Shown here: positions 1 to 8,150 of the stretch, piece by piece
How the letters are laid out: each line of letters begins with the position of its first letter
Position numbering within the stretch: the first letter of the stretch is position 1
Assembly: GCA_022844205.1 (NCBI GenBank)
Contig: JALHMF010000012.1
Span: forward strand, 1 to 58,379
Length of the DNA stretch: 58,379 nucleotides
Origin: Xanthobacteraceae bacterium
GTDB lineage: Bacteria > Pseudomonadota > Alphaproteobacteria > Rhizobiales > Xanthobacteraceae
Direction: 5' to 3'
The notes under the pieces: model-generated
The model's database searches: none
The model's input: only the letters and a program-made list of their open reading frames with translations
Told to the model about the DNA's origin: nothing
Made by a program: the position numbers and the translations under genes

Positions 1-64
1 ACCGAATGCCAAAGCTAAGGCCAGTAATCCATTGTAGAACCAGCTATGCGATGCGCCGGAGCAG

Positions 65-295
65 TTACTTGCCATCGCCCATTTTGCTGTGATTTTTATG
101 GAGTCCGCAATGCCCATACCTTGAATGCATGAAGAGATGCATGACTACCCACGCAACAATGAGCAGCCAGAAAAGATTCTCATAAACAAAGCTCCAATGC
201 TGATATGCTAGATAGAGCATTGTCGTCGCAATGAATGCAATTCCCGCAACCGCGAGCGGGTGTCTCCAGGAGTTCTGATCGTAATTCAGGCTCAT
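65..295 (-). CDS. DUF2933-type small membrane protein
   Basis: A 76-residue protein with two hydrophobic stretches (about residues 14-31 and 37-53), followed by a His-containing C-terminus (MHLFMHSRYGHCGLHKNH). A transmembrane hairpin followed by an MHLFMH motif and His/Gly residues is typical of DUF2933 proteins, which often occur near heavy-metal or copper resistance genes. It lies 73 nt downstream of the Met-rich peptidoglycan-binding gene on the same strand and is probably the last gene of that operon. Its molecular function is unknown; a metal link is inferred from His/Cys content and neighbours. Confidence 0.7.
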   Translation of the reverse strand: MSLNYDQNSWRHPLAVAGIAFIATTMLYLAYQHWSFVYENLFWLLIVAWVVMHLFMHSRYGHCGLHKNHSKMGDGK

Positions 296-368
296 CGGCA
301 GCGCTCAACGACCCAGACTTCGATCTTGGGTTCCGTGCCTTCAATCCAATCAAGAGTCGTGGATCAAC

Positions 369-896
369 TCACCGGCCAGCTGGCGGTGTTTGACTTTTCA
401 TACCCTGCATCATTTGCATCATTCCTTGCATCATCTGCATCATTTGCTGCATCTGGCCCTGCATCATCTGCATGTCTCCCTGCATCATGGCGCAGTTCAT
501 CATACCGCCCTGCATCATCTGCGCTTGGGACTGAGGTTGCGTGTTTGGACCAGGAGCCGTTTGGGCAAGAGTCTCTGATTGGCCCGATGTTGCTCCCTGG
601 CGATCGACAACGCCCAATTTATTCAACGTTGCTTTGTCAGGGTCGCCGGTCACCGGCAGATGATGCTGCGATTGATATTTTCGGATCGCGGCCCGTGTGG
701 CGTCATTCAGCACTCCGTCGGCCGTTACCGAAATGCCTTGCTGATTGAGTGCCTCTTGCAAGGCTTTGATGGTTGCCTGGGCCACAGGCTCCTGCGCGGG
801 TTGTGCAAGCACGAAGCGACTCCCGGTTGCCGCCAGCGCGATGAGCATAAATATTGCGGTCATGCCGAAACGAATTCTTTTTATAACTGTTCTCAT
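369..896 (-). CDS. Secreted peptidoglycan-binding protein with Met-rich C-terminal tail
   Basis: A 175-residue protein. Residues about 1-31 form a signal peptide ending near FVLAQ. Residues about 38-95 match a PG_binding_1 fold (LQEALNQQGISVTADGVL, then ATRAAIRKYQ and LPVTGD). After a Gln/Pro linker, the last 45 or so residues contain about 19 Met in MMQGMM/MQMMQG repeats plus one Cys, which suggests soft-metal (Cu(I)/Ag(I)) binding in the periplasm. I chose the ATG at 896 because GGAG lies 6 nt upstream; an in-frame ATG at 908 lacks a site. It lies between DUF5676 and DUF2933 genes on the same strand. The PG-binding call is firm; metal binding is inferred from composition. Confidence 0.85.
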   Translation of the reverse strand: MRTVIKRIRFGMTAIFMLIALAATGSRFVLAQPAQEPVAQATIKALQEALNQQGISVTADGVLNDATRAAIRKYQSQHHLPVTGDPDKATLNKLGVVDRQGATSGQSETLAQTAPGPNTQPQSQAQMMQGGMMNCAMMQGDMQMMQGQMQQMMQMMQGMMQMMQGMKSQTPPAGR

Positions 897-934
897 GATT
901 GTCTCCATATTTCGTCGAACGGATGTGGCTGCGA

Positions 935-1213
935 TCAACCAAAGCGCTGATGAATGAAATTGGAAATCGGTATGAAGACGATCGCTACATACCAGCCCAC
1001 CGCCGCGCTCCAGAGCAAGCCTATGAAAAAGCTTGGCCAAGTGATCCACGTAAAACCGGGCAGCAGCGCTGAAAAAAGCTGATGCATGCCGCGATCAGAA
1101 ATAAACACGCCATAGATCACGCAGAGCGTGTAGCTGATCACCAAAAACACACTCAGACTCAAGCCGAGTGAAACGATTGAGGAATTGCGACGGATTTGTT
1201 GATGCTTGGGCAT
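935..1213 (-). CDS. DUF5676-type membrane protein
   Basis: A 92-residue protein with two transmembrane helices (about residues 14-36 and 54-84). The core LLPGFTWITWPSFFIGLL followed by GWYVAIVF closely resembles DUF5676 family proteins, which often sit beside DUF2933 and copper-related genes. It is the first gene of a probable three-gene minus-strand operon; the next gene starts 38 nt downstream. A perfect FNR/FixK-like box is centred about 120 nt upstream of its start. Function is unknown. Family assignment is from remembered sequence patterns, not a search. Confidence 0.72.
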   Translation of the reverse strand: MPKHQQIRRNSSIVSLGLSLSVFLVISYTLCVIYGVFISDRGMHQLFSALLPGFTWITWPSFFIGLLWSAAVGWYVAIVFIPISNFIHQRFG

Positions 1214-1301
1214 GGAGTCCTTCTCCGTCTTGCTCCGTCACTGGCCGCAAACAGTTTGTTGCGATTCAAGAATTTTGACGTTCATAATGATCGACCGACG
1301 A

Positions 1302-1342
1302 AGTCTAACGGGTCACGAGCCAGTCCGCTTGATCTAAATCAA
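1302..1342 (-). promoter_or_regulatory. FNR/FixK-type box with class II promoter spacing
   Basis: TTGATCTAAATCAA at 1329-1342 is a perfect match to the TTGAT-N4-ATCAA consensus of FNR/FixK/Anr regulators. On the minus strand, TAGACT at 1302-1307 is a fair -10 element placed about 31 nt from the box centre. This gives a start near 1294 with the box at about -41.5, the usual class II activator position. It would drive the DUF5676, PG-binding and DUF2933 genes under low oxygen. The sequence is seen directly; the regulation is inferred. Confidence 0.7.
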
Positions 1343-1412
1343 TCCGAGTCAAGCCGCCTGAAAAGGCCACGTATTCGCTGCGAACCCACTTGGCCGAGTA
1401 CTTTTCGCTCGC

Positions 1413-2099
1413 CTATCTGAATAATTCTGGACACTCGCGATGACATTTGTTCCGCACGATGATGTAAATCAGGTGAATGGTAGCGAGACCGGCGAGAAGA
1501 CAGAAAAAAGAAATATAGGCGAAAGTCAGAAACGCATAGACTACAACGATGACGACAATGAGAGTTAGTCCAAACAGACGGATGTGTAGGTAGGTGGAGA
1601 TCATAGTCGGCGCGATGATTAGAAAAATATAGATTAGATAGGTCAACGAGCGCGGGATAAGATAATCAAGAAACATGGTATCTTCGTAAGCCAGTGATTG
1701 ACGGTTAATCCTGACAGTCACCCATTCGGGATAGAAAAGATGTGGGACAAAAAGGATTAGGCCAAACACAAGCCCGGTCAATGCAAGGCACTGTAAAGGC
1801 AGTTTGCGACGACTGGCTGGTGGTTCCAGATAATAGATGCTGAACGGAATCCAGAACGGCCAAATTAGCCAGGAGAAAAAAATAAAACCCATGGCAGCCC
1901 ACCAGATCATGGATGGATCGGAGTTATTCAATCCCATCCAAACATGACCTTCCGTAAATTGCTGAAGCCCGGCCAGCGTCGGCATTTGAGATACCGGGAA
2001 ATATCTTTTATTTATCGTCAGCGCTTTCAGGCCTGCGAATGTACCTCCAGCGATAAGCACGCTCCCGACAGTAAAACTTGCGGCTTCGGAGAAGCACAT
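1413..2099 (-). CDS. DUF6629-like multi-pass membrane protein
   Basis: A 228-residue membrane protein with an N-terminal MCFSEAASFTVG motif and about six to seven hydrophobic segments. The MCFS start, a GHVWMGLNN-like loop and the overall layout match what I recall of DUF6629, a family without an assigned function. It is visibly AT-richer than the ribosomal genes to its right, which suggests that the left edge is accessory DNA. It lies on the same strand as the DUF5676 operon, 199 nt upstream, but the FNR-like box lies between them, so it is probably transcribed separately. No catalytic motif is evident. Confidence 0.65.
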   Translation of the reverse strand: MCFSEAASFTVGSVLIAGGTFAGLKALTINKRYFPVSQMPTLAGLQQFTEGHVWMGLNNSDPSMIWWAAMGFIFFSWLIWPFWIPFSIYYLEPPASRRKLPLQCLALTGLVFGLILFVPHLFYPEWVTVRINRQSLAYEDTMFLDYLIPRSLTYLIYIFLIIAPTMISTYLHIRLFGLTLIVVIVVVYAFLTFAYISFFCLLAGLATIHLIYIIVRNKCHRECPELFR

Positions 2100-2333
2100 A
2101 ACTTTATTCTCTATCGCGCGGGTACAAAAAATCCGTCAGGTCACCCGTTAGGTGCACCGATCGCTGGTGTAGCGATGTTCGCCATGTCGCGCGAATTACC
2201 AGACGTGACACTATGTTCCCGTACGGCCCCCCGCAAGGCGGTTACGACTTGTAAACTATAGGATCAGATCGTTCGCGGACGGTAAGCAAGCGGCCAGCGG
2301 AAACTGACAGTATGCGGGCCTTCGGAGGCCTTC

Positions 2334-2822
2334 ATGCTTCGTCCGCTCGCCGCAGGCATTTCGCTGTTCGTCCTGCATGCCGTCTTCGCACCGGTTGCCG
2401 ATGCGGATCACGCACCGGTGCTGCTTTCGGACGGCACGATCGTGCATGGCGACTGGGGATTGTACCGGCCCGGGCACATGCCGCTGCGGTTCGAAGGGCC
2501 GTATGACTTCTATCGCGGTCCGTATGTCATCAGTCACGCGCGGCGCTATTACACGACCGGCAGCTTCTATCCGACCAACAAGGAAGACCCCGGCGCCTAT
2601 CAGCGCCGCGAGAACGAGAACGGCCCGACGCAATCGCCGGAGCGGTTCTATCGCGAGTGGGGCGCCTGGTCCGATCCGTCCTCCAAGGAAGACGGCAACA
2701 AAGAATATTCCGATCCCACGATCTATCCGAAGTGGGACATGCCGGACCATGTTTATGTGCCGGTGCAGCCAAATGGATCGCCCGCCGCAACCGTTCAGCC
2801 GCCGCCGCGTCCGCGCCGCTGA
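2334..2822 (+). CDS. Secreted protein of unknown function
   Basis: A 162-residue protein with a likely signal peptide (residues 1-24, ending near PVADA). The mature part is rich in Tyr, Pro and charged residues (YDFYRGPYVISHARRYYTTG, then a YREWGAW motif) and ends in a proline-rich PPPRPRR tail. GGAGG lies just upstream of the ATG. No family was recognised. It converges with rlmB, whose stop lies only 17 nt away on the other strand. The codon pattern resembles chromosomal neighbours, so it is likely real. Confidence 0.7.
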   Translation: MLRPLAAGISLFVLHAVFAPVADADHAPVLLSDGTIVHGDWGLYRPGHMPLRFEGPYDFYRGPYVISHARRYYTTGSFYPTNKEDPGAYQRRENENGPTQSPERFYREWGAWSDPSSKEDGNKEYSDPTIYPKWDMPDHVYVPVQPNGSPAATVQPPPRPRR

Positions 2823-2839
2823 GGCCTTCAGCGTTTCGA

Positions 2840-3838
2840 TTATTTTTCGGCTGCCTTCAGCGTCCTGGAAGCCGCATAAAGCGCCAGCGCCGTCGCGTTC
2901 GAGACGTTCAGGCTTTTGATCTCGCCCGGCAGGTCGAGGCGCGCGAGAAAGTCGCAAGTATCCTGCGTGAGCTGGCGCAGGCCTTTGCCTTCGGCGCCGA
3001 CCACGAGCGCCAGCGGCTTGCGCAGTTTTGCTTCGGCGAGATCGGTTTCGCCTTCCTCGGCCAGACCGACGAGCTGCCAGCCGGCATCTTTCATCTCGCT
3101 CATGGAGCGGGCGAGATTTTGCACGAGCACGATCGGCACATGCTCCAGTCCGCCGGAAGCACTTTTGGCCAGAACCCCGGTCGCGTCCGGGCTGTGTCGG
3201 GCGGTGGTGACGATGGCCGAGACGCCGAAGGCCGCGGCCGAACGGACGATCGCCCCGAAATTATGCGGATCGGTGACCTGATCGAGGATCAGCACCAGCC
3301 CCGGCTCGATCTCGGCGAGCTCGGGGACCGGCAGGTGTTCGAATTCCGCATAGAGGCCCTGATGGACGGCATCCGCGGTGAGCAGGGCATCGATCTGCTC
3401 TGGCCGGACCATTTCGGGAGAATGTTTGGGCGTGAGGCCGGCCTCGGTCAGGCGGCGCGCGGCATTTTCCGTCAGCAACAGGCGGCGAAGGCGGCGCTTC
3501 GGGTTTGCGAGTGCCATCACGACCGGATGCCACCCATATAATATGACACGGTCGCTCGGCGGCTTGCTGCCTGGGTCGCGGAACTGCTTCCGTCTTCCCT
3601 TGAATCCTCCGGGTTTGAATCCGCCCGGCTTGAAATGGCGGGTTTTCCGGTCCCCGCCGCCAAAACCGCCGGCTGGACGGTCGCGGTCGCCGCCGGCACG
3701 GTCGCGATTGCCGAATTTCGGCTTGAAGCGCTTCTTGAAAGGCTCCTTGCCAATTTCAGGCCGCCCGGCACGGCCTTCGCGGTTGTCCCGGCTGCCTTGG
3801 GGGCGGTCTTTTCCGCCGCGTCTGTCACGTTCGCGCAT
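2840..3838 (-). CDS. rlmB: TrmH/SpoU-family rRNA 2'-O-methyltransferase (RlmB-like)
   Basis: A 332-residue protein. Residues 1 to about 95 are an Arg/Gly/Lys-rich disordered extension. An RNA-substrate-binding domain follows (VILYGWHPVVMALANPKRR), then a SpoU methyltransferase knot with motif 1 (DPHNFGAIVRSAAAFG), motif 2 (LVVGAEGKGL) and motif 3 (SLNVSNATALALYAASR). RlmB methylates 23S rRNA G2251 (E. coli numbering) with SAM; other TrmH-family targets are possible. The start at 3838 gives the long basic N-terminus; no strong ribosome binding site is visible, so a shorter form is possible. It is divergent from the tRNA-tuf operon. Confidence 0.9.
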   Translation of the reverse strand: MRERDRRGGKDRPQGSRDNREGRAGRPEIGKEPFKKRFKPKFGNRDRAGGDRDRPAGGFGGGDRKTRHFKPGGFKPGGFKGRRKQFRDPGSKPPSDRVILYGWHPVVMALANPKRRLRRLLLTENAARRLTEAGLTPKHSPEMVRPEQIDALLTADAVHQGLYAEFEHLPVPELAEIEPGLVLILDQVTDPHNFGAIVRSAAAFGVSAIVTTARHSPDATGVLAKSASGGLEHVPIVLVQNLARSMSEMKDAGWQLVGLAEEGETDLAEAKLRKPLALVVGAEGKGLRQLTQDTCDFLARLDLPGEIKSLNVSNATALALYAASRTLKAAEK

Positions 3839-3931
3839 CAGCGGTTCTTGTCACGGGGGAGGGTCTTTGGCAATTTGACCTCAAGCCCCGATTAGGCCCG
3901 CCAAACCGGGGCTTCCGGACAGGTCTCGGGG

Positions 3932-3960
3932 TTGACAGGGAACCAGCCAGTCACCATAAG
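3932..3960 (+). promoter_or_regulatory. Sigma-70-like promoter upstream of tRNA-Tyr
   Basis: TTGACA at 3932-3937 and CATAAG at 3955-3960 are separated by 17 nt, a strong housekeeping promoter arrangement for this group. It points toward tRNA-Tyr, tRNA-Gly and tuf. An intrinsic terminator lies only about 20 nt beyond the -10 element, so the transcript may be attenuated or may form a separate short RNA. Confidence 0.65.
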
Positions 3961-3978
3961 AACCTTCACGGAATCCCT

Positions 3979-3999
3979 GCCCCTCCGGCGGGGCTTTTT
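3979..3999 (+). terminator. Intrinsic terminator-like hairpin before tRNA-Tyr
   Basis: GCCCC (3979-3983) and GGGGC (3990-3994) form a short GC stem with a 6-nt loop, followed directly by TTTTT (3995-3999) on the plus strand. The strand bias of the T run points to plus-strand termination. It lies between a good promoter and tRNA-Tyr. Confidence 0.6.
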
Positions 4000-4092
4000 C
4001 GCTTGCCGCCCAGCGCCAACGTGATCAACGATTGGATTGTGATCCACGCTTAAATGCGTACCGCGCTGGAGCCGAAATTTCGGTGGAGTCCC

Positions 4093-4177
4093 GGAGGGGT
4101 GCCCGAGTGGTTAAAGGGGACGGACTGTAAATCCGTTGGCTTTGCCTACGCTGGTTCGAATCCAGCCCCCTCCACCA
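4093..4177 (+). tRNA. tRNA-Tyr(GTA)
   Basis: An 85-nt class II tRNA. The acceptor strand GGAGGGG (4093-4099) pairs with CCCCTCC (4167-4173), followed by discriminator A and an encoded CCA. The anticodon loop reads CTGTAAA with GTA anticodon. A long variable arm and a GGTTCGAATCC T-arm are present. It leads the tRNA-Tyr, tRNA-Gly, tuf cluster, matching the ancestral tyrU-glyT-tufB arrangement of E. coli. Confidence 0.97.
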
Positions 4178-4199
4178 AGCCGCCTCGCGTCGGCCCTCA

Positions 4200-4273
4200 G
4201 CGGGTGTAGCTCAATGGTAGAGCAACAGCCTTCCAAGCTGATGACGAGGGTTCGATTCCCTTCACCCGCTCCA
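4200..4273 (+). tRNA. tRNA-Gly(TCC)
   Basis: A 74-nt tRNA. The acceptor GCGGGTG (4200-4206) pairs with CACCCGC (4263-4269), then discriminator T and an encoded CCA. The anticodon loop CTTCCAA gives TCC, which reads GGA/GGG. The T-arm GGGTTCGATTCCC is intact. It lies 22 nt after tRNA-Tyr and 76 nt before tuf and is probably cotranscribed with both. Confidence 0.97.
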
Positions 4274-4349
4274 CGACGCCCCTAGGCGGAAGACTGCCGG
4301 CGAAGACAGAAAAAAAGATAGCGCACCTCACAAGGATAAAGAGAGCGAC

Positions 4350-5540
<1,191 letters not shown>

Positions 5541-5553
5541 GCCGACAACAGAG

Positions 5554-5642
5554 GTCATGCCCGGGCTTGTCCCGGGCATCTCGATAAAAACGGCACTGCG
5601 GCGCAAATGAATCGGGATTGCCGGGTCAAGCCCGGCAATGAC
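5554..5642 (+). repeat. 89-bp REP-like dyad element between tuf and tRNA-Trp
   Basis: It starts GTCATGCCCGGGCTTGTCC and ends with GCAATGAC. Two palindromes (GCCCGGG-CTTGT-CCCGGGC and TTGCCGGG-TCAAG-CCCGGCAA) are separated by a spacer containing CACTGCGG, and the outer ends GTCAT/ATGAC are inverted. An element of the same length and layout lies at 33062-33150. It may end or stabilise the tuf transcript. Confidence 0.8.
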
Positions 5643-5670
5643 GAAAGAGAAACAAGAGGACCGTCGTCTT

Positions 5671-5747
5671 AGGAGTGTAGCTCAACTGGCTAGAGCACCG
5701 GTCTCCAAAACCGGGGGTTGGGGGTTCGACTCCCTCCACTCCTGCCA
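5671..5747 (+). tRNA. tRNA-Trp(CCA)
   Basis: A 77-nt tRNA. The acceptor AGGAGTG (5671-5677) pairs with CACTCCT (5737-5743), then G and an encoded CCA. The anticodon loop TCTCCAAAA contains CCA. The T-arm GGGGTTCGACTCCC is intact. It lies just upstream of secE, a conserved position in alphaproteobacteria. Confidence 0.97.
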
Positions 5748-5803
5748 GACGGCAGGCAATGAAGTTCGGCAAGGGAAGTTCGGCAAGGATTTCGGAAGGT
5801 AAA

Positions 5804-5995
5804 ATGGCGAATCCGTTTGAGTTTCTGCAGCAGGTCCGGAACGAAACCGCCAAGGTCGTCTGGCCGACGCGGAAGGAAACGCTGATCACGACGATCATGG
5901 TGTTCATCTTCACCATCCTCGCCGCGATTTTCTTTCTGCTCACCGATCAGGTGATTCAGTTTGTCATGGGCTTCGTTCTCAACATTCTGCGTTGA
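5804..5995 (+). CDS. secE: Preprotein translocase subunit SecE
   Basis: A 63-residue single-span SecE that clamps SecY in the inner-membrane translocon. The amphipathic N-terminal part ends in the conserved VVWPTRKET, followed by one transmembrane helix (about residues 27-48). An in-frame ATG at 5759 exists, but the start at 5804 has GGAAGG 5 nt upstream and gives the usual length for this family in alphaproteobacteria. nusG starts 12 nt downstream. Confidence 0.95.
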   Translation: MANPFEFLQQVRNETAKVVWPTRKETLITTIMVFIFTILAAIFFLLTDQVIQFVMGFVLNILR

Positions 5996-6007
5996 GGGGA
6001 GATCGTT

Positions 6008-6538
6008 TTGGCCAAGCGCTGGTACATCGTCCACGCCTACTCGAACTTCGAGAAGAAGGTCGCGGAGTCGATCCGTGAGCAGGCGCAAAGCCGCGGGCTC
6101 GCGGACCACTTCGACGAAATCCTCGTGCCGACCGAAAAGGTCGTCGAGGTCCGGCGCGGACGCAAAGTCGACTCCGAACGCAAGTTTTTTCCGGGCTATG
6201 TGCTCGTGAAGTGCGAGCTGACGGACGAGGCTTACCACCTCATCAAGAATACGCCGAAGGTCACGGGATTTCTCGGCGCGGACAAGAAACCGATTCCGAT
6301 TTCGGATGTGGAAGCGAACCGCATCCTGCATCAGGTGCAGGAAGGCATCGAGCGTCCGAAGCCGTCGATCACCTTCGAGATCGGCGAACAGGTGCGCGTG
6401 TCGGACGGGCCGTTCGCGTCCTTCAACGGCACCGTCGAAGAAGTGGACGAGGACCGTTCGCGCCTCAAGGTGGCGGTCTCGATTTTCGGCCGGGCCACCC
6501 CGGTCGAGCTGGAGTTCACGCAAGTCGAGAAGAGCTAA
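6008..6538 (+). CDS. nusG: Transcription termination/antitermination protein NusG
   Basis: A 176-residue NusG that binds RNA polymerase and links it to Rho or the ribosome. The N-terminal NGN domain begins [20 protein letters not shown] and includes FFPGYVLVK; the C-terminal KOW domain contains [19 protein letters not shown]. The start is TTG at 6008 preceded by GAGGGGAG; no ATG fits the conserved N-terminus. It is transcribed with secE and leads into rplK. Confidence 0.97.
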   Translation: MAKRWYIVHAYSNFEKKVAESIREQAQSRGLADHFDEILVPTEKVVEVRRGRKVDSERKFFPGYVLVKCELTDEAYHLIKNTPKVTGFLGADKKPIPISDVEANRILHQVQEGIERPKPSITFEIGEQVRVSDGPFASFNGTVEEVDEDRSRLKVAVSIFGRATPVELEFTQVEKS

Positions 6539-6552
6539 GGCAAGAGAACTGA

Positions 6553-6604
6553 ACATTGTGGGAGGCGAGGGCGCTTCGCCAAGGCGTCTGAACCGGACCA
6601 CGAA
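6553..6604 (+). promoter_or_regulatory. Candidate L1-binding leader of rplK-rplA
   Basis: The 103-nt nusG-rplK gap holds a GTGGGAGG segment (6558-6565), a GGCG-CTT-CGCC hairpin and a closing CCAC (6598-6601). A GTGG/CCAC stem with an asymmetric GGAGG loop resembles L1 mRNA sites upstream of rplK. Regulation by L1 (the rplA product) would match the usual feedback circuit. Only the primary sequence and simple pairing were examined. Confidence 0.45.
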
Positions 6605-6641
6605 CCGAGAAACCAGCGATGGTTTCGCAACGGAGTAAGTG

Positions 6642-7070
6642 ATGGCGAAAAAAGTAACCGGATTTTTGAAATTGCAGGTACCGGCGGGCGCGGCTAACCC
6701 CGCGCCGCCCATCGGCCCCGCCCTGGGTCAACGCGGCCTGAACATCATGGAGTTCTGCAAGGCGTTCAACGCGCAGACGCAGAAGATGGAAAAGGGAATG
6801 CCAATTCCCGTGACCATCACCATATTCGCAGACCGCTCGTTCACCTTCGAGATGCGGACGCCGCCGGTGTCCTACTTTCTGAAGAAGGCCGCGAAGCTCG
6901 AGAAGGGCTCGAAGACCCCGGGTCTGGGTTCGGTCGGCAACATTTCCAAGGCGCAGATCAAGGAAATCGCTGAAGCGAAGATGAAGGACCTGAACTGCGA
7001 CTCGGTCGAAGCGGCGATGGAAATGATCAAAGGCTCGGCCCGTTCGATGGGCCTTCAGGTGCAGGAGTAA
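6642..7070 (+). CDS. rplK: 50S ribosomal protein L11
   Basis: A 142-residue L11, which binds the GTPase-associated region of 23S rRNA with the L10/L12 stalk. The N-terminal [20 protein letters not shown] and the proline-rich [17 protein letters not shown] are diagnostic; the C-terminal RNA-binding domain ends with the MGLQVQE tail. The ATG at 6642 is preferred over the GTG directly before it because of the family N-terminus and a GGAG upstream. rplA follows after 5 nt. Confidence 0.98.
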   Translation: MAKKVTGFLKLQVPAGAANPAPPIGPALGQRGLNIMEFCKAFNAQTQKMEKGMPIPVTITIFADRSFTFEMRTPPVSYFLKKAAKLEKGSKTPGLGSVGNISKAQIKEIAEAKMKDLNCDSVEAAMEMIKGSARSMGLQVQE

Positions 7071-7075
7071 CGCGG

Positions 7076-7771
7076 ATGGCACATGGAAAGCGTTACAAGA
7101 AAGCCGTCGAAGGCGTCGAAATCGCGAAGTCCTATCCGCTGGAAGAGGCGGTGAAACTCGTGAAAGAGCGCGCCAAGGCGAAGTTCGACGAGACGATCGA
7201 GATTGCGATCAATCTCGGCGTCGATCCGCGCCATTCGGACCAGATGGTGCGCGCGGTCGTGAATCTTCCGAACGGCTCCGGCCGCACTTCAAAAGTCGCC
7301 GTCTTCGCCAAGGGTGCGAAAGCAGACGAAGCCAAGGCCGCGGGTGCCGACATCGTCGGCGCGGAAGACCTGTTTGAAAAGGTCAACGCCGGCACGATCG
7401 ACTTCGACCGCTGCATCGCGACCCCCGACATGATGCCGCTCGTCGGTCGCTTGGGCAAAGTGCTTGGCCCGCGCGGGCTGATGCCGAACCCGAAGGTCGG
7501 CACCGTGACCAACGATCTCGTGGCCGCGATCAAGGCGCAGAAGGGCGGCGCCGTCGAGTTCCGCACCGAGAAGGCGGGCATCGTGCAGGCCGGGGTCGGC
7601 AAGGCCTCGTTCACCGAGAACGCGCTGGCCGAGAACATCAAGGCGCTCGTGGATGCGGTCGCCAAAGCAAAGCCGCAGGGCATCAAGGGCACCTACATCC
7701 AGAAGATCTCGATTTCTTCGACGATGGGCCCGGGGGTGCGTGTCGAAACCAACAGCGTTTTCGGACGCTGA
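7076..7771 (+). CDS. rplA: 50S ribosomal protein L1
   Basis: A 231-residue L1, the protein of the mobile L1 stalk that helps release deacylated tRNA and is often a translational repressor of its own operon. The start [14 protein letters not shown], the central [19 protein letters not shown] and the [17 protein letters not shown] end are all conserved. It is followed by a long leader before rplJ. Confidence 0.98.
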   Translation: MAHGKRYKKAVEGVEIAKSYPLEEAVKLVKERAKAKFDETIEIAINLGVDPRHSDQMVRAVVNLPNGSGRTSKVAVFAKGAKADEAKAAGADIVGAEDLFEKVNAGTIDFDRCIATPDMMPLVGRLGKVLGPRGLMPNPKVGTVTNDLVAAIKAQKGGAVEFRTEKAGIVQAGVGKASFTENALAENIKALVDAVAKAKPQGIKGTYIQKISISSTMGPGVRVETNSVFGR

Positions 7772-7900
7772 GGAAACGAATTTCGCGAGGCTTTTCCGCA
7801 TCCTAGGGAAAGCTTCGCAACGAGTTTCGCAAGCGGCTCAAGTGCCGCTTGCGAGAAGGGCCGGAAGAAGAGTCCCGAACGGGAAAATTCCTCCGGCGTC

Positions 7901-8100
7901 CTGTCCGAGACTGCAGGTGCGTGTTCACACGCTTAAACCGCAAGGGCCAGCAATAGACGGGGATCGAACGGATTTCGGGCGAATGCCCAGGATCGGTTTG
8001 AACCACACCTTGGCCGGCTTGCTCGCAAGCAGGTGTCCAGGCGTACAGGGCAAATGAGCGTCGACCGCTCTTTGTCTCGGTAAGGCAGAGACGGACGGCA
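7901..8100 (+). promoter_or_regulatory. L10 leader (rplJL autoregulatory region)
   Basis: The 379-nt rplA-rplJ gap contains no gene. It does contain GAGACTGCAGGTGCG (7908-7922) followed by CGCTTAAACCGCAAGGG (7930-7946), close to the conserved core of bacterial L10 leaders bound by the L10(L12)4 complex. A later CAGGTGTCCAGGCGTACAGG stretch may supply the partner strand. The exact limits are uncertain. Confidence 0.65.
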
Positions 8101-8150
8101 AGGTGAAACCGGCGACGGAATGTTTCCATCGCCAACCGGAGAGAGAAAAA

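Noticed and set aside
390-578. His-rich plus-strand open frame that looks like a metal-binding protein
   Set aside because: It is the antisense of the Met-rich tail: ATG on one strand reads CAT (His) on the other. It has no ribosome binding site.
2100-2333. Promoter or short gene in the gap between DUF6629 and the secreted protein
   Set aside because: CTATAG at about 2258 could be a -10, but no convincing -35 lies at the right distance, and the short frames there lack ribosome binding sites.
5626-5943. Minus-strand frame across tRNA-Trp and secE
   Set aside because: It crosses a certain tRNA and gene on the other strand; its sequence is an antisense tRNA/repeat translation often seen in automatic annotation.
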